Source: Bacillus sp. SM2101
GTDB taxonomy: Bacteria > Bacillota > Bacilli > Bacillales > SM2101
Direction of reading: 5' to 3'
DNA length: 39,556 nucleotides
Assembly (NCBI RefSeq): GCF_018588585.1
Contig: NZ_JAEUFG010000034.1
Location: forward strand, 1 to 39,556
Both the position numbers and the translations under genes were made by a program. Below, piece after piece: positions 8,582 through 16,275 of the stretch; the first letter of the stretch is position 1; the number at the start of each line of letters is the position of its first letter. Below the pieces are notes generated by a model. That model saw nothing but the letters and a program-made list of their open reading frames with translations, was not told the origin of the DNA and searched no databases.

Positions 8582-8842
8582 TCAATAATACGGGAGCCTC
8601 TCAAATCTACGAGTCCCCCCAAAAGGGCTTCTTCTACGAGGGAAACTGCCAAACCCACCTAAACCTAAACCACCTAATTCACGTTCAAACCTACGAGGAA
8701 TTCTCCCTAAACTTCCAGGTTGAGGTTGTCTAGGATAGTTAAAATCAGGGTACCTGCCGCCGGGAGCGCCGGGGGTTGGGAATCCTGGTCGAAATCCATA
8801 TCCATATCCATATCCACAGTCAGTCTTTTCTACATCATTCAT
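8582..8842 (-). CDS. Small Gly/Arg/Pro/Tyr-rich putative spore-coat protein
   Basis: The protein has 86 residues and starts at ATG with AAAGGAG 7-8 bases upstream. Composition is biased: GYGYGYG near the N-terminus, a Pro/Gly middle, then Arg-rich RRFERELGGLGLGG and RRFERLPYY segments. No membrane or signal segment is seen. A sigma-K-like promoter lies at 8881-8908 and the same upstream block occurs before the gene at 3141-3635. Arg/Gly/Tyr-rich small proteins are common in Bacillus spore coats; the role is inferred. Confidence 0.7.
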   Translation of the reverse strand: MNDVEKTDCGYGYGYGFRPGFPTPGAPGGRYPDFNYPRQPQPGSLGRIPRRFERELGGLGLGGFGSFPRRRSPFGGTRRFERLPYY

Positions 8843-8880
8843 ATATTTATCTCCTTTCAGATTTAATAATTATCACTGTT

Positions 8881-8918
8881 TAATGTATGCTTATTAATCT
8901 AATAGTGTATGGATATTT
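8881..8918 (-). promoter_or_regulatory. Sigma-K-like promoter with GerE-like box
   Basis: CATACATTA on the minus strand (8881-8889) fits the -10, and AC (8907-8908) lies 17 bases upstream. GTATGGATATTT on the plus strand (8907-8918) differs from the GerE consensus at one base. The block GTGGACAAATA(T/C)CCATACAC is shared with 3700-3720. Confidence 0.55.
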
Positions 8919-9092
8919 GTCCACCATGACGGACAAAAACTATACATATTCCCTAAAGAAATTTACTCAACAGTAAATTCAAAATACAATCCACCGTAAC
9001 GATTTTTGAACACAAAGAAGCCTTTAGCGCAGTGCCCACGGTTTTTTTGTGCCTATTTTTGTGTCCACAGTAATTGGACTGTCAACACCTAA

Positions 9093-9926
9093 CTAGACAA
9101 TTTTCTTAAGGTGGTTATTTTTGTAATCAATCGGGCTTACATATCCTAGTGTGCTATGAATACGAATATGATTAAACCAATGTACGTAATCATGAAGTTC
9201 CCGGTTTAACTCGCATAAGCTTTCATATTGTCTCCCTTTGATAAACTCTGTCTTAATAATCTTAAACGTTGCTTCTGCGACTGCATTATCATAAGGACAT
9301 CCTTTCATGCTTAGGGAGCGTTTAATAGAGAACGTCTCTAATGCGTCATCAATTAGTTTATTTTTAAACTCATTTCCTCGATCAGTATGGAACATCTGAA
9401 TATGATGAAGGTCTTGTTTAATCGAAGCTAACGCACGGTATACGAGTAGCGCATCTTTATTCGGCCCGGTGCTATATCCAATAATTTCTCGGTTAAAGAG
9501 ATCGACAAAGACACATATGTAATGCCATTTTTTATCGACTCTCACATACGTTAAGTCGCTTACGACTACAGATAATGCCTCATCCTGTGTAAATTCACGG
9601 TTCAGTTCATTGGAATGTTGAGACTCATTCGGCTTTTCTGAATGGGGCTTAAACTGAGCGACGGTATAAGTAGAAACCAATCCTTGCTCTTTCATAATTC
9701 TACTAATGCGTCGTCTAGAAACAATTTTTCCTAGTTTCTTAAGCTCTTGTTTAATTTTACGTGAACCATAATTTTGGCGACTATCTTGGAAGATACGTAT
9801 TATATCTGATGTAACATCATCCTCATTCGGTCGCTGTTTTGCTTCATAATAATACGTACTTCTTGGAAGTTGTAGGACTTGGCACATTGCTGATATCGAG
9901 TATTTGTGTATGTTTTGCTTGATCAC
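9093..9926 (-). CDS. IS3-family transposase OrfB (DDE integrase)
   Basis: The protein has 277 residues. A helix-turn-helix-like HTH_21 region occupies the first 90 residues, then an rve integrase core with the DD(35)E triad: Asp124 in SDLTYV, Asp182 in HTDRGNEF and Glu218 in AVAEATF. The core looks complete. It starts at GTG, but the frame stays open upstream through the end of orfA, so it is probably made mainly as an OrfAB fusion by -1 frameshifting near the weak slippery CAAAAG at the orfA stop. It catalyses strand transfer of the element. Confidence 0.9.
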   Translation of the reverse strand: MIKQNIHKYSISAMCQVLQLPRSTYYYEAKQRPNEDDVTSDIIRIFQDSRQNYGSRKIKQELKKLGKIVSRRRISRIMKEQGLVSTYTVAQFKPHSEKPNESQHSNELNREFTQDEALSVVVSDLTYVRVDKKWHYICVFVDLFNREIIGYSTGPNKDALLVYRALASIKQDLHHIQMFHTDRGNEFKNKLIDDALETFSIKRSLSMKGCPYDNAVAEATFKIIKTEFIKGRQYESLCELNRELHDYVHWFNHIRIHSTLGYVSPIDYKNNHLKKIV

Positions 9927-9928
9927 AT

Positions 9929-10213
9929 TTACTTTTGTCCTAGTATCAGCGCGGCTTGCTTTAAAATATCATTCTCCATTTCTAATTGCTTGTTACGTTT
10001 ACGAAGTTCTTGCAGCTCCTTTTGCTCAGGTGTTAGGTTATCCTTCTCTTTGAATGAGCCTGAATTCTTAAATTGATTGATCCACTTATCAAGTGAAGAA
10101 GGCGTTAAGTCGTATTCTCGAATGATTTCCTTACGAGGTTTTCCATTTTCATAAAGTTGGACAATTTGTTGCTTAAATTCTTGGGTAAATGTGCGGCGTG
10201 CTCGTTTTGTCAT
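9929..10213 (-). CDS. IS3-family transposase OrfA (helix-turn-helix)
   Basis: The protein has 94 residues from the ATG of MTKRARRTF, which has GAGGAG 7 bases upstream; an ATG six codons earlier lacks one. It has an HTH_Tnp_1 fold with FTQEFKQQIVQLYENG and LTPSSLDKWINQF, and a C-terminal leucine-zipper-like helix (LRKRNKQLEMENDILKQ) that mediates oligomerisation in this family. It binds the terminal repeats and is fused to OrfB by frameshifting. Confidence 0.9.
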   Translation of the reverse strand: MTKRARRTFTQEFKQQIVQLYENGKPRKEIIREYDLTPSSLDKWINQFKNSGSFKEKDNLTPEQKELQELRKRNKQLEMENDILKQAALILGQK

Positions 10214-10294
10214 GTAGATTCTCCTCAACATTCATGTAGTAAGTTCATTCTACTTGACCTTAAAATTTCTGTCTAACTTAGTGTAGCCGATCCA

Positions 10295-10906
10295 CCTGAC
10301 GGGGAGTGTAGCATGTTGCGGAAAGTCATAAGTTGATGAGTTACCACGTCACGACTGAAGGGCAAGATGAACTTTGTAAACAAGGAAGAAAGCTAAACTG
10401 CTTGAACGATAGTCTAAGAGCGATTAGTGATGCATATAGCGAAAGATAACTGTAACGCTATAAGGATAAGGGGTGATTATAGAAACACTGTAAGAGGCCA
10501 AGTGAATCTTATCCTCTCAACTACCATAAGTAGAAACAGACGAAAGTCGCTTCCGACATTACAAAAGCTTTATTTCTATCCGTCAAAATGGGGATTACCT
10601 ATGGAATACCCCAAAGGTTATGATACGTACGGTATCTGAATATCCGATAAGGTAACGGAGTCCTCGTAGTAGTCCGAGATAGGGAAAGCCTATCACATGG
10701 CAAAGGAGGACAGCTTATCAGTTTAATACAAAATGAGGTTAATGCGTGAGGCATTATAAATCTAAAAGTAGTATTAAACAAGTCTAAACATTTAGATGAT
10801 AAGTGGAGAGGCGTATACATTGAAAGGTGTAAGTCCGGTTCGGAGGAGAGCGTTTGGATACCTATCATAGGAATATGAAAAGGCGCCGGGCGCTTATCCT
10901 ACTCAT
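10295..10906 (+). ncRNA. ORF-less group II intron (class A / Ll.LtrB-like), 5-prime end lost
   Basis: The sequence resembles the ribozyme core of Ll.LtrB-type introns. It starts in CCTGACGGGGAGTG (equivalent to the first intron bases after GTGCG), then GATGAGTTACC, then a domain I block with CGGAGTCCTCGTAGTAGTC and CATGGCAAAGGAGGACAG. A 34-base domain V hairpin lies at 10808-10841 with a GAAA loop, followed by a domain VI-like stem (10856-10900). The intron protein is absent; domain IV is only a short stem. The GTGYG start is missing at the IS boundary. In domain V the usual AGC triad reads AGG and the lower stem has two mismatches, so it is probably inactive. Confidence 0.75.
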
Positions 10907-11212
10907 AGCTTGCGAATTAACCAATCCATTTTCCATATCTTTATTATAACAAGGATTGAAAAGAGTTGGCTTTATTTGACGACGGTGATTGATGTGAAAA
11001 CGCATACGGTAATAGCAACTATACCTGTTGGTAATAATTTATTTATTTTTAAACGATCTATCTTCACACGGGACGGAAAACTCGTTTATGTGACGAATCA
11101 ATCTCCCCCTGCTGTCTATGTTATTGATGTGAAAACACATAGCGTGATCGCACTGTTTCCAGGAATTCTCACCTTCACTCAAGACGGAAAACTCGCTGAT
11201 GTCGTTGATTGA
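10907..11212 (+). pseudogene. Fragment of a YVTN beta-propeller protein
   Basis: From about 10970 the frame reads two propeller blades: VIDVKTHTVIATIPVG, then FTRDGKLVYVTNQ, then YVIDVKTHSVIALFPG, then FTQDGKLADVVD and a stop. YVTN propellers normally have many blades and an upstream start; here only two remain, joined directly to the 3-prime end of the group II intron, with no ribosome site. It looks like a leftover exon or rearranged fragment of a surface-type beta-propeller gene. Confidence 0.7.
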
Positions 11213-11962
11213 ATTTTGATCAATAGACAAGACAATGGTGTGAATACTTATATTCATAAAAAGTGAGAAAACTGACTTTGTAGCAAGTCTTAGTTTGATC
11301 ACCCAACATCATATTAAAACACACTTATTTTGAATGATCTTAAAGTACCAAAATATCCAAAAGCAATGAGCATGTCTTTTTCATCATTAACAACATCCCA
11401 GAAATTACAGCGTTCAAATAATGTGGGATGGTCAGTATCTCGGCTATCCCATCCTATAATCTCTCTTAAATCCGGCCCCTCTTAATTCATTTTCCTCATT
11501 AAAAGGTATGGTAATATTTATTATTTTCATACCCTTGAAGGTTTCAAGTACATAAATATAGTAACTATTTAAACAACATTAAATCAAGATCACCAAATTA
11601 AATGTGGTATTGAATCATCTATAGGTCGTAATTCAAACCCTTACCACAACGGGTATTGTATCTACTAAAATGTCTACAACTATGGAGCCATAAAATAGTT
11701 AAATCAAAAAAACTTGTTATTCCACAATATGGCCCGTTTGCGAAATAATCAAATAAATAAAATTTCTTTTCTTTAAGTATATAATTTCACACAAATGAAA
11801 TTATTTGTTATGTAGTAATGGTCTACTATGCAATACAATCCTACCATCAATTTTATTAATACTTGCCCAATAAGGTATTTTTCATCTCCTTTAATACCAA
11901 TACTGATATAACAGTTAAAGGAAGTTCTAAATGATTGAAATAAAAATGTTTCCATATACTGT
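11213..11962. other. Stretch of decayed minus-strand genes
   Basis: It contains the two frameshifted fragments listed separately (11314-11530 and 11812-11973). Between them, at about 11590-11680 on the minus strand, is another coding-like scrap with GFELRPIDDSIPHLIW broken by stops. No intact gene, RNA or promoter was recognised. Confidence 0.5.
11314..11530 (-). pseudogene. Frameshifted small gene, unknown family
   Basis: A frame starting at ATG (11528-11530) gives MKIINITIPFNEENELRG, and after a one-base shift at the GGGG run continues as PDLREIIGWDSRDTDHP and ERCNFWDVVNDEKDMLIAFG to a stop at 11314-11316, about 70 residues in all. Composition and Trp/Asp content resemble small immunity-type proteins, but no family is recognised and this is only an impression. 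Confidence 0.45.
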
Positions 11963-11973
11963 AATGTCAGCAC
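11812..11973 (-). pseudogene. Frameshifted small gene fragment, unknown family
   Basis: The first frame gives FQSFRTSFNCYISIGIKGDEK, then a one-base shift continues as PYWASINKIDGRIVLHSRP and stops at 11812-11814. The uninterrupted 66-codon frame at 11773-11973 carries the first half, but its second half is out of frame. The start is uncertain because the 5-prime part runs into the recombinase remnant. Confidence 0.4.
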
Positions 11974-12850
11974 AGAAGAACAAGCAAGTAAAGGCTACAG
12001 TTTTCTGCACCATTGCAAACCTTACAGCAATATGTTCATTTTTACGGCTGGCAGATCGCTGAAGAATACGTCGATGAGGGCATTAGTGGTAATGTGATTT
12101 TAAAAGTAAACCCGCAATGCAATGAATGATATTGGATGTGGAAAAGGACAAATTCCAAGCTGTACTGGGATGGAAAATATCACGTCTTTCAAGAAATATG
12201 TTAGATACTCATGTGCTACTAGATAAATTTGAAGAGTTTGATGTAAAGTTTATTTCCTACTCAGAAAATTTTGATCCTGGCAGTCCCATTGGTCGTCTTG
12301 TCATCCAACGGACGGCATCTATTGCAGAAATGGAAAGAAATACTCTCTCGGAGAACGTCAAGCTGGGCATGACTCAACGAGCTAAAGAAGGGAGCTGGAA
12401 TGGTGGTGTGGTTTTCGGTTATGATTCTATAGAAAAAGAGCTTATTGTTAACCCCATTGAAGCAGAAATTGTTCAACTTATATTTACCTTATATATAGAA
12501 GGTAAGGGTCTTAAGGCTATAGCTAATCATTTAAACAAAGCAGGTAATCGGACAAAACGCAGTAAACACTTCTCAATAAATAGCATTGCTACCATATTAG
12601 ATAACCCTATCTACAATGGTAAAATCCCCTGGTTACAAGTTGAGAAATGGGATAAAAGAGAAGACGTGGAAGAAATACGAATCCCCTTTTAGTTAATGGG
12701 AAACACAAAGCCATTATCTCCGACGAACTTTGGAATATCGTGTAGGCCCGTAGAAAGATTAAGTCTTTTCCCGCAGCGACAATCCAACGAGCCGTTCCTT
12801 TTAAGTAGGATTCTCCATGTCCTACCTGTGGCCAAGGTATACACTTATCC
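11963..12850 (+). pseudogene. Broken large serine recombinase
   Basis: Pieces of one recombinase run in order across three frames: VSTEEQASKGYS (catalytic Ser motif, about 11966), then LQQYVHFYGWQIAEEYVDEGISG (about 12015-12090), then a 188-codon frame (12126-12692) with WKISRLSRNMLDTHVLL, PIGRLVIQRTASIAEMER and a Recombinase domain (KGLKAIANHLN, ILDNPIYNGKI). After another shift near 12690, KHKAIISDELWNIV and the zinc-ribbon CPTCGQG follow, with two in-frame stops. Large serine recombinases integrate or excise prophages and conjugative elements, so this marks a lost element. No matching attachment sites or cargo are identifiable. Confidence 0.85.
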
Positions 12851-13028
12851 ACATATTGTATCTTGAATCCAATTATTTAAAGGAAAATTCACCTTCAAAC
12901 CCGGATTCAAAAGATAAAATTCCACATTATCTTCAACATTTTTTGCCTCTATTTGTGGTACGGTCCAGCGTACCATAACTAAATGGGTGTCTAATATGTA
13001 TATACGATGTTGTATGGAATATGTCAGA

Positions 13029-13589
13029 TCATTGTATAGAAGAAGTTGGTAATCTAAATCTCATCAATTCAAAGAAAACTTCTCTAATCGTTTCAATATC
13101 TTCCTTCATTCCGGTATCAACCCATTTATCCAAAATACTTAACATAGCACCTGCATAATATGAAGGTGCATAGTAATGTGCTGACTCACTTAGGTTCATA
13201 AATGCCTTGCAATGCATTTTATGGCCAACATCTTCAATTTCTTTTTCTAAGATTCGTAGTAGACCTGATAGTTCTTGATTTTTTAGCATTATAATCAGGT
13301 CTATATTTTCATTCCAAATACGGAGATATGTGTCCATAATGTAATTGATAGGATCTATATCATCGTTGAAAGGGTTAAGTTGTTTTTCATAAAGTAATGC
13401 AATATGATGACTAATTACTTCTTCTTTTGATTCATAGTTTAAATAAAAAGTTTTTCTTGCTAATTCAGCTCGCTGTACTATGTCTTTAATGGTAATACTC
13501 TTATAACTTTTTTCCTTCAATATTTCGATTAGTGCTTCTCTAATTAAACGCTGAGATCGTTTAGATAATTCATTCTTAGTCTCTTTCAT
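13029..13589 (-). CDS. TetR/AcrR-family transcriptional regulator
   Basis: The protein has 186 residues and starts at ATG with GAGGAG 8 bases upstream. The N-terminal 60 residues form a TetR DNA-binding domain (IREALIEILKEKSYKSITIKDI, then RAELARKTFYLNY), followed by a helical ligand domain of the TetR_C type (YAPSYYAGAMLSILDKWVDTGM). It is divergent from the unknown gene at 13881, with 291 bases between containing two identical 17-bp direct repeats and a 14-bp palindrome. It is probably autoregulated and a repressor of the divergent gene; the ligand is unknown. Confidence 0.88.
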   Translation of the reverse strand: MKETKNELSKRSQRLIREALIEILKEKSYKSITIKDIVQRAELARKTFYLNYESKEEVISHHIALLYEKQLNPFNDDIDPINYIMDTYLRIWNENIDLIIMLKNQELSGLLRILEKEIEDVGHKMHCKAFMNLSESAHYYAPSYYAGAMLSILDKWVDTGMKEDIETIREVFFELMRFRLPTSSIQ

Positions 13590-13625
13590 ATCAAACTCCT
13601 CATATAATACACATCTTTATAGGGT

Positions 13626-13715
13626 ATGTGTATACTTTTAACATTCTATTGACCAAACAATTTTTCATTATTATACTTCAAATCAAGATATTACACAAAT
13701 GTGTATACTTTTAAC
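13626..13715. promoter_or_regulatory. Pair of identical 17-bp direct repeats, probable operators
   Basis: ATGTGTATACTTTTAAC occurs at 13626-13642 and 13699-13715, 73 bases apart, each with a GTATAC core. On the minus strand the nearer copy overlaps a plausible -10 (TATACA) 16 bases from TTGGTC, which would serve the TetR gene. Binding by the TetR protein is inferred. Confidence 0.55.
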
Positions 13716-13807
13716 GTTTCAATTCTGTAAATAGCGATTCTATCAAGCTTCAAAACAATAAATTTATTAATGAAAAATACATGGCAAGTAAAAATTGCGT
13801 GTAATAT

Positions 13808-13858
13808 TTGAAATTTCTATATGTTTTTGCATAATATATCGAATTGCGATATATCGCA
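13808..13858 (+). promoter_or_regulatory. Sigma-A-type promoter with palindromic operator
   Basis: TTGAAA (13808-13813), an 18-base spacer and TAATAT (13832-13837) precede the perfect palindrome TGCGATATATCGCA (13845-13858), placed where a repressor would block initiation of the gene at 13881. Confidence 0.6.
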
Positions 13859-13880
13859 CAATATTTCAGGAGGAGATAAA

Positions 13881-14567
13881 ATGAGTAAATTAAAAGACAG
13901 CAGTAAATATGCCTATCAAGGATTAGAAACAAATGGTTTTTTTCTAAAGGGAAGTTTACCAAAAGACAAAGCCATAGAGTTAGCGGGCAGGGATTTTTCG
14001 TTTCAACAAGTTGAAGACAATAGAGTGGGTTGTGCTTTAATGGTCGTTAGAATAGAGAATATGAAACCGTGGAATATACCATTAGTAAACATCAAATATC
14101 CAGAAGCAGCGTGGTTATTAGATAAGGGAAATGGTGACTATTTGGCTGTCAAAGCGCAAACAACACTCTCTATGCTTCCGGCCTTATCAATGTCAGACAA
14201 CTATAATACAGATATTGGAGACATCTCTCTTAATAAAAATGGTGAGAATGCCAATGTAATTGTGACATCAAGAAAAAATGGCTTCACTGTAGAGTTAAAT
14301 GAACCGTCAGAAAATACAGAGTTTGATAAGACACTGATAAACAACTTATGGACACGTAATAAAAAAGGCAAATATTATCGCATACCTTGGGCTCCAAATG
14401 AAGCAGAAGGTATATACCAAATGATTTGTCAAATAACCGATGATAGCCTTGGAAAAAACGTGTTCGGTCACGAAGTTATGTGGAATGAAAAAGCCATATA
14501 CTTCATCAATCGTCGGCATAGTTGTGCTCCATCATACGCAGACCAACCATTTAGTGAAGTACAATAA
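13881..14567 (+). CDS. Unknown 228-residue cytoplasmic protein, TetR-linked
   Basis: The protein has 228 residues. The start is the ATG of MSKLKDSSKYAYQ, with AGGAGGAG 7 bases upstream. No signal peptide, membrane segment or known motif is recognised. It looks like one globular domain with many Asn, Trp and Pro residues (MVVRIENMKPWNIPLVN, LWTRNKKGKYYRIPW, YFINRRHSCAPSYADQP). A distant likeness to acetoacetate-decarboxylase-fold proteins crossed my mind but I could not support it. It stands alone behind its own promoter and palindrome, divergent from a TetR regulator, so it is probably induced by a small molecule. It shares a terminator with the convergent nitroreductase. Confidence 0.75.
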   Translation: MSKLKDSSKYAYQGLETNGFFLKGSLPKDKAIELAGRDFSFQQVEDNRVGCALMVVRIENMKPWNIPLVNIKYPEAAWLLDKGNGDYLAVKAQTTLSMLPALSMSDNYNTDIGDISLNKNGENANVIVTSRKNGFTVELNEPSENTEFDKTLINNLWTRNKKGKYYRIPWAPNEAEGIYQMICQITDDSLGKNVFGHEVMWNEKAIYFINRRHSCAPSYADQPFSEVQ

Positions 14568-14750
14568 TGAACACCAGAAAAACTTAATTAGAGCATAATT
14601 TATATAAACCTCTTTACGATGTTAGAAAATATCCTATACCTTTATAATATGCTAATATCTCATAAAATTTTTAAAAGTCGTCAAATTGACACTCACCTGC
14701 TGTTGTTTGCTGAACCCTTCTTAGAGTTATTAATCCAACTAATTAAAAAG

Positions 14751-14798
14751 GTGCCTGCCCCTAAGAATATTAACATAGTAACATACTAGGGCAGGCAC
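14751..14798. terminator. Bidirectional terminator between convergent genes
   Basis: GTGCCTGCCCCTA (14751-14763) pairs with TAGGGCAGGCAC (14787-14798) with one bulge. A T run follows on the plus strand, and CTTTTTAATT follows on the minus strand. Confidence 0.85.
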
Positions 14799-14834
14799 AC
14801 AATTTTTTATAACTTTTAACAATGGCAAAATAAA

Positions 14835-15614
14835 TCAACCATTCTTCATGAAATTCTGACTTTCTAAGTAATTAAGCACGGTTTGTGAAAATTCATGATG
14901 GGATTCTTGCGTATATTTCGCAATCGTATAGACTTCAGCAAGGTTTTTTAATCCCAATTGTTCTGTCATTTCCTTAAGCTTAGGGTTATCCATATAACGC
15001 TTCCAACCCTTTTCATCTCTCTCTTTATAAATATCCAAAATATCATCATTTGAATAATCTTGATACTTTTCATAATGAACAAGCCCTTGCTTTGGTAGTC
15101 TATCACGTGGAGCAGGGTTTTCTGCCGGGTAGCCTAATGAATACCCAACAACAGGTACTACGTTTGGTGGTAAGTTTAATAGTTTACCAATTTGATCGCA
15201 ATTAGCTAAGGTTGAGCCCATATAACAAATTCCTAACCCTGCATCTTCTGCTGCTAAAGCACAGTTTTGCGCTACCAACGTTGCATCAATGGCACCGATC
15301 ATAAAGCTCATGAAATTATCAAAATGTACAGGTGCATCATTAAGCGTCAACCACTTCCTCATGCGATTAAAATCTGCACAGAATGTTAAAAGGATGGGCG
15401 CATCCACAACCATGGATTGATCCATATGTGCACTATATAATTTTTTCTTAAGCTCTTTATCTTTTGTAACGATGATCGAGTAAGGTTGCATATTGCCACT
15501 AGAAGATGCACGAATACCCGCCTCTAATATTTTTTCTAATAATTCTTGACTGACTTCCTTATCTTCATATTCTCTTATGGATCTGTGCCCATGAATAACG
15601 TCATTTAACTCCAA
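14835..15614 (-). CDS. NADPH-dependent oxidoreductase, nitroreductase family
   Basis: The protein has 259 residues from a TTG start with GAGGAG 8 bases upstream; the GTG three codons earlier overlaps that site. It has the FMN-binding nitroreductase fold of NfsA/FRP type: HGHRSIREYEDKEV near the N-terminus, RASSSGNMQPYSIIV (flavin contact), GAIDATLVAQNCALAAEDAGLGICYMG, and PVVGYSLGYPAE, then a C-terminal helical extension of about 80 residues as in the larger members. It reduces quinones, nitro compounds or other electrophiles with NAD(P)H. It is monocistronic and convergent with the unknown gene at 13881. Substrate unknown. Confidence 0.88.
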   Translation of the reverse strand: MELNDVIHGHRSIREYEDKEVSQELLEKILEAGIRASSSGNMQPYSIIVTKDKELKKKLYSAHMDQSMVVDAPILLTFCADFNRMRKWLTLNDAPVHFDNFMSFMIGAIDATLVAQNCALAAEDAGLGICYMGSTLANCDQIGKLLNLPPNVVPVVGYSLGYPAENPAPRDRLPKQGLVHYEKYQDYSNDDILDIYKERDEKGWKRYMDNPKLKEMTEQLGLKNLAEVYTIAKYTQESHHEFSQTVLNYLESQNFMKNG

Positions 15615-16275
15615 AAAGATCACTCCTCATATGACAACTTAGACTTTTTTACTTTTGCTCTTTCTACTAAACTCTTTCCTATTATATATGCCTTCCACCA
15701 AAAAAAACAAATTTTCAATAATATTCTACATATTCCGAGGTTATGTAATCAAACTATAGCTTCTTTATAGCGAATTTCAATCTCAACATGTGAATAATAA
15801 TAATCTACATAGTATTAAATTTCATTTGGAAATTAGAATATTACGTACCAATCCTAATATATTGACCAACTTCAACTTCCATTGTCATAGCTTCTCTTGT
15901 AAAACATGCCACGTGTATCTCATTATTCTCTATATCTCCACATCGAAGAAAATAACTACTATCACTCGTTTAAGCAATTGCTATTATATGTTTCTGACAT
16001 TTTGAACATAAGCTACTCTTATTATGTATTTTTTTCATTTCCTCATTTATCTTGAAAGTAATTATGCCCATAGCGCAATCTAACCAAACCTTCAGTGCAA
16101 TATGCAAAGGGAACCAATTATTTTCTGAGGACAGTATCTCTACAGATTGTTAAATCTTATTCCATTAACTATGGATTAAGGTGTGAAATGACTGTCCATT
16201 TTTCTCACAACTTTATGATGCTTTGCTACACGTAAACAAGATGCACTTTATCATCTGGTAATTCACCTATAACAA
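15615..16275. other. Intergenic stretch with one interrupted small gene
   Basis: Apart from the interrupted frame at 15841-16038 on the minus strand, nothing convincing is seen. A 71-codon plus-strand frame from 15790 is antisense to that remnant and lacks a ribosome site. A weak hairpin (16156-16165 with 16171-16180) lies about 100 bases past the end of the siderophore operon and could end it, but has no clear T run. Confidence 0.4.
15841..16038 (-). pseudogene. Small Cys-rich gene interrupted by one stop
   Basis: A continuous 66-codon frame from ATG (16036-16038) to TAA (15841-15843) is broken only by TAA at codon 23. The translation before the stop is MKKIHNKSSLCSKCQKHIIA; after it come FLRCGDIENNEIHVACFTREA and MEVEVGQYIRIGT. 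A CxxC pair and two later Cys suggest a small metal-binding protein. GAGGAA lies close to the ATG. No family recognised. Confidence 0.45.

Larger units (their letters stand above)
9075..10294 (-). mobile_element. IS3-family insertion sequence (IS150-like layout)
   Basis: The 1220-bp element carries orfA and orfB in overlapping -1 order. Its ends begin TGGA and share 17 of 25 positions, both finishing in AGACA, which gives terminal inverted repeats at 9075-9099 and 10270-10294. No short target duplication is seen (TAAT left, CCTG right), so one flank may have been rearranged. The right end abuts a group II intron that lacks its first bases. Confidence 0.85.

Noticed and set aside
10427-10868. 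Two open frames inside the group II intron.
   Set aside because: They overlap conserved ribozyme blocks and have no coding character; neither is an intron-encoded protein.
11039-11302. 87-codon minus-strand frame.
   Set aside because: Antisense to the YVTN propeller fragment.
12607-12852. 81-codon minus-strand frame.
   Set aside because: Antisense to the recombinase zinc-ribbon remnant.
12853-13028. Plus-strand scrap with FASICGTVQRTITKWVSN resembling a TetR C-terminal segment.
   Set aside because: Too short and startless to call; possibly a remnant of a second regulator.
15790-16005. 71-codon plus-strand frame.
   Set aside because: No ribosome site and antisense to the interrupted Cys-rich frame.
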